Shown one piece after another: positions 50,001-62,000 of a DNA stretch of 64,000 nt (position 1 is the first letter of the stretch; each line of letters begins with the position of its first letter). The notes beneath the pieces were generated by a model. The model was not told where the DNA came from and did not search any database. It saw nothing but the letters and a program-made list of their open reading frames with translations. The position numbers and the translations under genes are program-made. Source of the stretch: Dama dama (Eukaryota; Chordata; Mammalia; Artiodactyla; Cervidae); contig NC_083701.1 in the NCBI RefSeq assembly GCF_033118175.1, positions 10,001,501-10,065,500 of the forward strand, read 5' to 3'.

Positions 50001-53000
50001 CCTCTTACAAAGTAGCTATCTTATCACGTAACATGGGAGAGATTTAAACTGATAATTGGAGGGTCAAATTGTATTCCAATAATTAACATCAATAAATATA
50101 TCGATATGTAACTATACACTAACATTGGAGTTGAAGACAAAATTAAATAAAAACAGCAAGTCAGAAATAGTTCCAGTGTAAAGAATGAAAATGTCTTTAG
50201 TAATAATTTGAAAAGACAAGCAAATTATAGACTGATTTGAGAAAACCTGAAACGAACAGCAGAATTATGGGAGCCTTGGCAATGATAAGAAACACCTGGC
50301 TGAGGAGAAATGAACTCAGGTTTTCTTGCCTAAGGGAACAACCTCCTGAGAGGTGGGTTAGGAGCAGTCCAGGGAAGAGCATCTCCAGGCTCTGCCACAC
50401 TTTGGTCTGAAGTGACACAGGCACGTCTAAAGCCCACCCACGAGGAGAGGTCACAGATACACCCCCAGGACTGTAAGAGGTTTCCCTCTAAAAAAAACTG
50501 ATCTAACATGTTCGTCAAGAACAGAAAAGCCTGTTGTCTAAAGCATCCTAGAGTACAGGCCCAACTGTCAAGTGACAACAAACAGAAATATGAGTTTTTC
50601 CCACTTCAAAGTACCATGTGGTAATTAACTCAACATGTTACACTGGTTTGCAACACAAAACTGTAAGTTACAACTGGGAAACTGAATGACCACCATGCTT
50701 CCTCTCCACTAGGCCCCACTGCCCACCCCCGATTGGATTTAACTCATCAGTGAGGAAGCGTGAGCATCAGTGTTTTTAAAAGCACAAAGCTCCCCAGGTG
50801 ACTGTAATGTGTGGCCAGGGTCACAGGCCACAAGAGCAGTCTTCTGAAGCCAGTCTGTCTGTAAGGTTGTGCATTTTGCTCTGTAATCTATTTAACATGC
50901 ACATGGACCCATGTAGGTAAGAGGGGCCCGTCCTGCTGTGCCAGTGCCTGACTGGTTAAGCCTGTGCAGGTCTGAGGTTCAGTGCTAGTAAGTGGGGGTT
51001 TTCTGGCTACAGATACAGAACTGTGTATGCTCTTCTAATAGATTCCCCTTCATTTCATTTTAAGGTTACAGATCAATACAAACCTACCCGAGAATTCAAA
51101 TGGCAATAACTTAAGTCATGCACTGTTTTTCAGAGATGATCTCACCTTTTTCATGAAACTTGTGTCTTGTCTACAAATTTTTTCTCTTTTTATTTTTAGG
51201 TCAGCCACATCTGGTATTATTCTAGAGAGAACCAATGCATCATTTTTAAAGGAATGACAGTTATTATATCATACCTTATATGACAAATCATAGCTATACT
51301 TAGAAATCTCAGCTATTTACTACTCATTTCAATGAGCATTTTAAATAAGCTTATATGTAATGATTCTACTGAATAAACAAGTTTAATTAAGTAACACTAC
51401 ACAAAGTAGTCCTTGAGGCAAAACCAAAACAAAATTTATGTAACTAATGATTAATAGTAGATGAGATCTCTGAAAGTACATTAAAAGACCTTTAACATTT
51501 ACTAACTTAAAATATATTAGTAATTGTTAAACAAATTAAAGAAAATTCTGGATTAATAAAACCTAAAAATCCTAGATGAAAAAAAGTACAATACTGCATA
51601 ATGGTAATGGTGATGGTTCTGTAACTGTGAATGTACTGAAAACCACTGAATTAAATACTTTAAAAGGGTAAAAAAAAAAAACACTGTACTTAAAGGCATT
51701 AATGTAGAAACCTGAAAATTTCATCATTAAGCCTATTTTCAAACAGCACATACCTGATCCCTCGAAGCTTTGCCCTGTTGTCATGGCGATCCATGAGATT
51801 ATGCATTACTTCCAAGACTAACTGTCTCAGTTCATAGTCTTCCATGAGTGATGGTGATAGTAAGGGATCCAGAAAAGACCCTGGCAGTGCAGTAACTATT
51901 GTCTTTGCTTTGTATCCAGAAGTTACCTGATTACAGGGAGGAAGAACAAACAAAAAACCTTTGTCATGAGTCCTTACTTCTTTGGTAAAACTCTCAAGTT
52001 GTTTTCTAAGAATCATTAGCTTAGAGAAAACAGCAAGTACAAACGTAAGTCTGAAGGAAAAACTAAAAGAAAATTTGTGAGATGATGAGGATTTTACAAA
52101 AACATCATTCATAAAGTTAATAAAATCAGTATCAGCACACATTTACCATATGCCAGGCATGACTCTAAGCAGTATATGTGTACTAACTTCATCATTACCA
52201 TGTTCTTGTGAGGCTAGAAATTATTACTGCTTCCCCATTTTGTAAAAGAAAACTGAGGCTCAGAGAGGTTAAGAATATATGGGGCAGGAAGTCAGTACTA
52301 AATGGATATAGGGAGATTAGGTAACAAATAACACAGGTAAGATCTGAAAATTTTAAACTGGCAAATAATTATTTTATTTTAAGTTAAGCAGTTCAGTTTA
52401 ATAGGAATGCATTTTCATTTTGGAAAGCTGTTTTCATTATTTGATGTGACATTTCTGAGTATATTCCTATATCTAAAGTTGGAGCTTTTAATCAGCCTAT
52501 ACGTAAATGCTATTAAACAGTTTAAGCATAACACACAGACATTCATTCAGTAGAGTATGTAGTACAATTAGGATTAGAGACAAGGTTATTTGCTCAGGGA
52601 ATTTATTTAATAAAAAAAAAGCTTAGGACCAAATGAAATTTCAGGTGGGTAATCTCTATTTATATTCAGGATTACAAGCATATAGGGAACATCTACCATT
52701 TATATTTGGGCATTCATTATAGGATAAAGGTGATTTTATACATGAGTAGAAATTGGTGGGACAATTACTACTTACCTAAAAAAACTGAAAATATATCTAT
52801 ATTTTATACCACATACAAAAATAGATAAACTTCAGATCAAAGTTCTATATGTGGAAAGCCAAACTATAAACCTTTTGGAAAAAGATACAAATAAATGTAT
52901 TTATATCATCAGAGTAGGCAAAGAGCTCTTAAACAAGATACAAATAAAAAAGTAAAAAACATATAGGAAAGAACTGAGAAATCTGGCGATAGCTGGACCC

Positions 53001-56000
53001 AGGCATCTTCTTCTATAAAATGGTAATGCTTTCTGTCTTCTGTATCTTTCATCATTATGAAAACCAAATAAGATGATGGGAAAGTGAGGAATAAACAGTA
53101 AAAGCAAAATTCCAGTACATTCAAGTACAGTATATAAACCACAGAAAGAAAACTTACCATAAATATTATAAGAAAAAGAAGCTGATAATGTGAAGCTATT
53201 CTTTTAACCTCTTTAATAATTTAAGGTTAAGGGTGTTCTTTATCTGTCTTAAATTCCTTACCATAAGCAAAGATCGCAACAACATTATTTGAATCCGCCT
53301 GGTTCCCAAATCCCTAAAATACACAAAATAGTGGCATTATCTTATTAAAAGTAATTAACCTTATTTATTTAAATTATTATTTTTGATTTTAAAACTCTAT
53401 TCATATTAGCCAAACAGATTTTGCTTTCATAGTAGCTAAAGTCATGGCTCATTTTATATTTTAATTTTATATTTTAAAGTAAACTTCAAATGAATTACAG
53501 GGTTATATGCAAAAAAATTAAATTCAAACAAAAAAAAAGTAAAAAGCTACTGGTTCGCAAAGGAAACAGACCTATGCATGTAACGACATGGAAAGTCAAC
53601 TGTATGAAATCACAACAAAAGATCCAGAATAATTAAAAGATACTATAAACTGGAGAATATATCTAATGCAAATATAGTTGACAAACACAATATCTATGTA
53701 ATATATATTAATAAGAAGGCAAGGCTGTGCCTAAATAATTCTTATATAAATAATTCTTTCAAAAAAGAATTAACAAATGAAAAAATGGTTATTCATGGTC
53801 AAACAAATAAATATCTTAAATAAGACTATCATTTCCTTATTAAATGACTTACAAACTAAAGCGTTAGCATGTTGTAAAATCAAATTAGGGCTTCCCTGGA
53901 GGTGCATCCGGTAAAGAATTTGCTGCAATGTGGGAGACCTGGGTTTGATCCCTGGGTTGGGAAAATTCCCTGGAGAAGGGAATGGCTACCCACTCCAGTA
54001 TTCTGGCCTGGAGTATTCAACTTTACAGTTTGAGAAATTTACAGTTTGAGAAATTTTCAGTTTGAGAACACAGGACAACCACAAAAACATACCCTAATTG
54101 ACTGATATCCAAAGTATGTGTGGATGTTCCAAAAACAGGTACTTTCCCCATAATGAACATCATGATTTCTGACCTCTGATAATCTGGTAGGTTACTTCCA
54201 AAAAATCCTATAAAAATATCAAGATAAATTTAAGATGCATTTTTCAAATTGAAAGCCTTATTTTTCCATATAATAAAAAAATCGTAATATTAGGTTAGTC
54301 AACAGGTTCCTTTGGTTTTTTTCAATAAGATGGCTCTAGTAGTGCTCAGTTGTCTTTAACGTCATTTGAAACAATTTTGTTAGACTGTATTGTGACAGCT
54401 GTCATATCAGTAGTGCATTAAGAAAAAACACTTACCAAAGTTGAATTTTTTGTACAGCCATTTTAATACTGAAGATGCAAAAAAAGCAACATTTACAGCA
54501 TGTTATGCTTTATTATTTGAAGAAAGGTAAAAATGCAACTGAAATGCAAAAAACGATTTGTACAGTGTATCGAGAAGGTGCTGTGACTGAATGAATGTAT
54601 CAAAAGTGGTTTGTAAATTTTATGCTGCACATTTCTCGCTGGATAATACTCTGCGGTCAGACTGACCACTTGAAAGTTGACAGTGACCAAATCAAGACAT
54701 TAATTGAGAACAATCAACATTACACCACGCTCTTTATCCTTGTACCCTTGTGCACACGTGTGTGTGTGTGTGGAGTGGAGTAGCAGGGAAGCATGTGATT
54801 TTAAACCCTAAGTATCTGTATCCAGATCCTGGTCTCTAATGTCTTTTGAATGTTTGCTAGATGTAGGGAGAGCAGAGGATCTGCATGGTCTTAAAGTATC
54901 TTCTCAGAGACTGCTTATTATTTACGAGCGGGAAAATGGAAACTGTGCAGCAGAGTAGAACAACACTTTGAGTGATCAAAACTAACATTACCAGCAAAAA
55001 GCGGATATACACTGTGTACCTCTGTTTGTGATAATCTGAGAAGAACATTATCACTTAAATAGTATTCAGCCAGAAATGCATAAGCTGAATCTAATCATGA
55101 GTAAACATCAGACAAACCCATGTAAGGATATTTTTTTTAATTGAGGGGTAAGGGGGACCTATCCTGGACAGGGGAATGGCAACCCACTCCAATATCTTGC
55201 CTGGAGAATCCCATGGACAGAGAAGCCTGGCAGGCTACAGTCACAAAGAGTCGGACACGACTGAAGTGACTTGCCAGCAGCAGCAAGTGGGACCTATCCT
55301 CTTACAAAATGTCTGGGTCATAAGAGAAATGTTCCAAACTACAGGAACCAAAGAAACATCACAACTAAACACAATATACGATCCTAGACTGGATCCTGGA
55401 CCTAACGGAAACATGCTATAAAGGACATTATCAGGTCAAATGACAAAACTGAAACATGCAAGTTTGATTAAAGTACTATATCAAGTTAAATTTACTGATG
55501 TTGATAACTGTATTCTGGGTATGTAAGAAAATATCTTTATTCTTTGGAAAAAATACTCTGTAGTAAAGATCCATGATATATATGCACTTAATATGCAGTG
55601 GTTAGGAAAGAAAGGTAGATGGACACAAGCATGCATCTCTCTATATGTATAGATTTATATATGCACATATATGTAGATATACAGATATATACACGCATGC
55701 ATACGCACCAGAGAAATGCAGAAAGGGAGGGAGAGAGGCAGACAGACAGAGAGAAAGGAAATGATATAGTAAACGCATAAGATATTAAGAGATGAATCTA
55801 GGTGAAAGGTACATACGGTATTCTTGGTGGCAATTTGCTGTATTCTCATGTTTGCTTAGTTTTCAAACACAAAAATTTTTTAAAAAGTCTAACCTATCAT
55901 TCACCTTTAACTAATGCAGCATAACAGTCAAGTACCTTCCATGAGGGCTTTCTGAATCACTGTTTTCCACAATAATCTGAAAAGGGAAGTGTACTCACCT

Positions 56001-59000
56001 ATTGTTTGGATAATGGCGTTCTGCACAATCTTCTCATCACTGTCTTTGGAACTTGTGTTTAAGTTGGCGCTGCCTATAGAGCCTCCCTGTAAATCATTTG
56101 CTTCAAATTCAACACTGAGACGCAGATGCTTCAACAGGGTGTTGAAGACTTCCAGCACTGTGGGTCCTGCAAATGAGCCCCAATGTGAGCGAGTACATTC
56201 TTGTAGCATCACAGACTCAAAGCCAATACTCATGTTTCGCAACAGAGACTTCTAGATATTTTCTAAGTAGCTGGCAATACTTCGTAATTTATGAACCAAC
56301 CATTCATTAAAAAAGTAAATGAGAAATCCGTAAGTAAGAAAGTCTCCTAGTTATTCCAGTAAACATCTACTGGGCATCTCGGAACAACTCGCTGTTGGAA
56401 TCTTTGGTACAAACACACAAAACGTGCATATTCTTATAAAAGTTACCCAAAACTTCCCATCTATTTAATCTTGTCTACTCAAAAGAATGCATATTGTGGC
56501 AACCTGCTGGGTCAGAATCCACAGAATTACGATAATACAGTCTGCTGTGGCATAAGAAATTTATTTTGCATCTTTTAAGGCTGAAGAAGAAAGAATTTTG
56601 CCTCAATTATTAGAATGAAGCTAGCCAATTTCTCCAATTTGGATAAACTACATTTACTCTCTGCTTTTAATTCTGTGAACACTGTGTGTTTCTGTCAGTG
56701 CATCTATCACAGTACAGTCTAATCAGTGCTTTTTACTTCTGCCTTCTACTCTAGATTATAACCTTCTCCAGGACAGGCAGCCTTGTGTAAATCCTTTCTC
56801 TGAATGTACAGAACCTAACACACAGTTACTCACACGTAAGAGACATCAGTAGTGAGATGACTCAATCATTGTATCATCTGTGATTCACTTCATATTAATA
56901 CATCAAATGAAGTAGCTCTCCAAAAAATAACCTGTTTCCGTCTCTTTGAGGTAAATTATGAGTAATGATAAGTCCATATACAAAATGTCCACTCTCATTT
57001 GACACTGAGAGAGCATTACAATATTTCAGTAGGTAATACATAGTTCCACTTTGATTCTGAAGCAAAGAAAACATAACCAGATTTTCCTGACTTCAGAAAT
57101 TTTATGAGGGACCCTTTCATCCTTCTAATCACACGAGTGAAGAATCATGATGTCTGACCTGTCCCTTCTCCGTGTTACCCCCACAGTCAGTCAGTTAATC
57201 AAATCCTGCTGACTGCACATTCCCACTTTTACTGCTGCCATCAAGGTCAGCATCATATAACATTATCTCTGATGAAGATTATACTAAATCTTCAAAGCGT
57301 TGTCAGTCAACTGAAGAATTACACCCATGATCTGGCCACAACTTGAACCTGAAGCCATCTCCCTAGCTTCCTCCACACCACCACCACATGTCCCAGTCAA
57401 ATGGGCTACATAATACTCTGCTCCTACTAATCCATTTTCCCCCTTCTCTGGACCTTGCTTTCTTATGATACTTGATCAAAATCTGCCTTATATTATGGCA
57501 TCAGGGAGAGTTGTCTAACTCAGTACACTCTAAGTTTCTTGTTTATCTGTACCCTTCCCAAATGTTTAGCATATAACTGGCTTCAAAAATCTTTACTGGA
57601 AAAGAGGAAGGGAAGGAGAGGCTGATTTGGAGAAAATGTTTAACTGTACATTAAAGAGGCCTGACAATAGTCATGTAAATCCAAAATTTCAAGAGAAATT
57701 ATAGCACATTCAAAAATGTCAGAAATATTTTCAAAGTGTCCCACACAGTGCTATACCTGCTCGAAAAAACACTCTGTAAAAGATTAATGGTTTGTTTTTT
57801 TTTGGCTGGCACTTACCTATGGAACCTTTAGCAGCAATGGCAACAGCCTCTAATAGAACCTGAATAATACCTGCTCGAACTCGTGGAGAATCTTTTTTAC
57901 AAGCATCAAGGTGTCCAAGAATCTCCTGGATTACATGGTGAGAATACTGAGCCTAAGAGAAACAGAGTGGTGTAAAAATATATGAACAATTATATACATC
58001 CTGGAATTCATAAGAATGACAGATCACATGACATTAAAACATCCAATTACAGGAGACTGGTACTTAAGTCATGGAACAATATATAGCCATTAAAAACCAT
58101 TCTTTTTAAGAATAATAAGGGTAATGGGAAATACTCATGATATCCTGAGTGAAAAAAAGCAAGTTGTAAAATGTGTGCTGTGCTAAGCTGCTCAGTCCTG
58201 TCCAACTCTTTGCAATCCCGTGGACTGTCTGTGGGGATTCTCCAGGCAAGAATACCGCAGTGGGTTGCCATGCCCTCCTCCAGGGGATCTTCCCAACCCA
58301 GAGATCAAACCCAGGTCTCCCGCACTGGAGGCGGATTCTTTACCATCTGAGCCACCAGGGAAGCCCAGTGGTAAAATACTATGTTAAATAAAATTCAACC
58401 TGTTTTTTTAAAAAAGCATATAAAACTAGAATTATGTATGTCTAAATATTAACACTGGCCATCTCTGAGAAGGAGATTTATTAGAAAATTTTATTCTCAT
58501 AATAAACATTATCCTGATTGTATTAGCACAGCCTTATTAAATTGAAATTCCCATCCTGATGGGTACTAACATGCAATTTTTAATGAATGGACTTCATAAA
58601 ACTTATAGTGCACTTAAAGCTTCTTCTAAAGCAATGCTATGGACCAGAATAACTTCTTAAACATTTAATCAACAAATATTTATTGATTCCTTCAGTTTCT
58701 TCAACTTTAGCATTTACTTCTTGCAAAAAATAATTTCATCTAGTAACTGAATCTGAATGAGGAGGGCAAACGAAGAAATACAAGGCTATGAAGAGTAGGG
58801 GAAGAGCCTTAATTATGTCTACAGATTGCCAGATCAACTTCTCACCTACTAAACTAACATTAAAAGATCTTAAAAAGTTCTTATCAGAAGAAAAAAAATG
58901 TGTAGCTATGTGAAGTGATGGATCTTGAGAAAACTTACTATCAGAATCATTTTGCAACACATACATGTACCAATCATGTTGTACACCTTAAACTTACATA

Positions 59001-62000
59001 ACATTATATGTCAATTATATTTCAATAAACTGGGAAAACTAAAAAAAAAAAAAAATTATCCTTCCACATATAAACCAGCTTTATACTAGCTACCAAGTAT
59101 TGAAAACCTACATTATGCTAATCTATAATTAGTATTTTATTTAGACAAAAAGTTTTAGAATAGGATGAACAGAATTCAAATCCTGACTTTCTACCTGTGT
59201 GCCCCTGAGTGAGGTACCTGATCTCTCTAAAGGTCAGTTTTCTGATCTATAACAGGGGGATAACAACATCTACTTCATGGAAAAGGAAATGGCAACCCAA
59301 TCCAGAATTCTTGCCTGCAAAATTCCATGGACAGAAGAGCCTGGCAGGATACAGTCCATGTGGTCGCAAAGAGTCGGACACAACTGAGCAACTAATACTT
59401 TCACACTTCACTTTCACTTCATAAAATAAGGAGGATCAAATGAAATAAAGCATGTAAGGTTATTAGCATAGTCAGAGGCATAGCCAGCACTTGATAAATG
59501 TCAGCTTCTATTTTAGTATAAAAATGAAGCATTCAGTGCATGCACTAAAATTTTCTTTTCAGAAATGAGGAAACTAAAGCTCAGAGAGGATAAATAATTT
59601 GCCTAAGTTCTATGCAACTAGGAAACAGACCATTGAGGATGCAAATCCTGTTATGACCGGTACTAAAAGCTGTGTTGCTTCTTACAACCTTATCTCCTTT
59701 AAATTAACGATGACTTTTTAGGGTATTAAAAATGTAGACGATGCTTAAAAAAAGACCTAAAATTCCAACTGAATTAAGAGCTAGCTGGGTCTACCCAAGT
59801 TTTTAGAAAACCAAGGTTGTCTTCTGCAGTAAATGACAGTGCCTCATCAAGGTTCTATCAAGACCAGAGGAGTTAATACATTAATACATGCACTATCACA
59901 TAGCAAATACCCTATAAATGTATCAGTCACATGCTGCTATAATAATCAATTCTAATACTAGTTTATCAGTAAAACACAAGTACACAATAATGTATTTAAT
60001 AAATGTACAATAAAGGTTATCATAAAATCATTTAGTTCTTTTTATTAGACACCTTCTCATCTTGGCAAATAAGAATATAAGTATAAACAAAAAATAAATG
60101 AGCCAAAGAACTAAATTAAGAACATGTCTTATCTCCTATAGTGTTTTCTATCTCTGAGGACATCCGTACTGACAGAGAACCAAAATTACTTATATAATAT
60201 ATAATCCTTATATATATACTTACATAATCCTTATATATACTTATATAATATATCCAATCCTTACCTGAATGGAATACATTATAATTTTAAAGCAGTGAAC
60301 TGCAAACTCATTGGGATCCCATAGCTTGTGATGATCCAAATGCCTGAAATTAACAGTAAGAAAATTAAGAGTTCCTTATTTTTATTATACTTTCTCCTCT
60401 AGAACTCTCAACAATATGCAAAGCTTAAACAATCAAAAGAATATTATCTAAAAGAGAAACAAGGTTTCCATTTCAAGAACTATGATATTTATTTCCCTTC
60501 ATTGGCAGATCTTTTCATAAAACCACAATAAAAGCTACCATATATGTGTGATTTTTAATACCTACATGAGCTGGCAAGAAAGAAAAGTCCCTCAGTCTAG
60601 ACTCCACAAGAAGGTGGAATCTGAAGAAATAAGTATACACTGAAGCCAGCAGCTAGCCATCTTAGGTATATCTTCAGATTTCCAGTAGTTGACAGCTAGT
60701 GGTTTAATGGGATACACAGAAAACTGGAGACAAAGCTGAGGGTCCACCTGAGAAAGATGGCTATCAGATCAGAAATATATGCATCAATCCAAGACCATTA
60801 AATCAATCCAAGACACCTTCAGTGAAATGTGTAGAAATGTTTCATGTACAAGTTTGTCTGTGTTGGCCTTGACTCTGAGAGGAACCACAAAAAATCAAAG
60901 TCTCTCTGGAAAGTCCTTCCCAGCACCCAGAGAGTAGTTTTGACAGAATTCATAAGTATCTGTGTGGTTGAAAAAAAACAGAACCTAAGGTTGTATCCTG
61001 GATAACACTGCACCCATGTCTTCAGCAGAAGCAAAATAAAGCCTTTTATGGACTGCACATCATTAATCCAAGCCTCATATCCAAAGAAAATGACAATGAA
61101 TATGAGCTCAAAATTCAAATTCACAGAACACACAAGGTAAAAAGCCACTATGAATGTCAATGATCTCTCAAGTTTTTAAGGGACCAGGACAAGTTTTTAA
61201 GGACTTTTATTCATGACTATATTCCCCCTAAATGCCTGGTATCTTATTTGCAGAGGGCATTTAACATTTAAATAACTAATTATTTAGCCAATATGTAATT
61301 AACAATTTAACATTTAATTAGACTAATTAACTAACACATGATCAGGATGTAAGTCCATTAAGTTATACACAGAGAAAAATAGAGCCCACTTTCAAGTTAC
61401 TCAAGCAATCTCTTATAGTTAACATGGTAACTTCTTTCTTCCACACCAGCTCTCTAGATTTTTAAGGCTTACAGACTACCTCTTAATTAATAACAGGATT
61501 AAGATAAAAACTTGGAGAAGGGTATGGCAACCCACTCCAGTAGTCTTGCCTGGAGAATCCCCATGGACAGAGGAGCCTAGTGGGCTACAGTCCATGGGGT
61601 CACAAAGAGTTGGACACAACTGAATGACTAAGCACAAGCACAAGATAAAAACTAGAATTTTGATATTAAATCAGTAGGTCTAGACATTAAAAAATAAATC
61701 TGCCCTTAGTTGTATCTGACATAATTTGATTAGCTTTTAGCAGCATCTTCATAAGCCCAGAAAATCTTTAAATAATAAACATCATTTTTTGGTGGTGGTA
61801 GCAGTAAGGGGGAATGTCTCTGAAAATATAAAAACTCTCTGATTTTTAATTTGTGGTTTATAGATTCTTATAACTAAAGATCCACTTTGCACCAAAATAT
61901 TTTCCCTAAAAAAAAGACTTCTGGATATTACATTTAGGCTACTTTACACATGCTATAAAGATGGAATCAGGAAGGGGAAAGAACAAGGCAAATGATTAAA

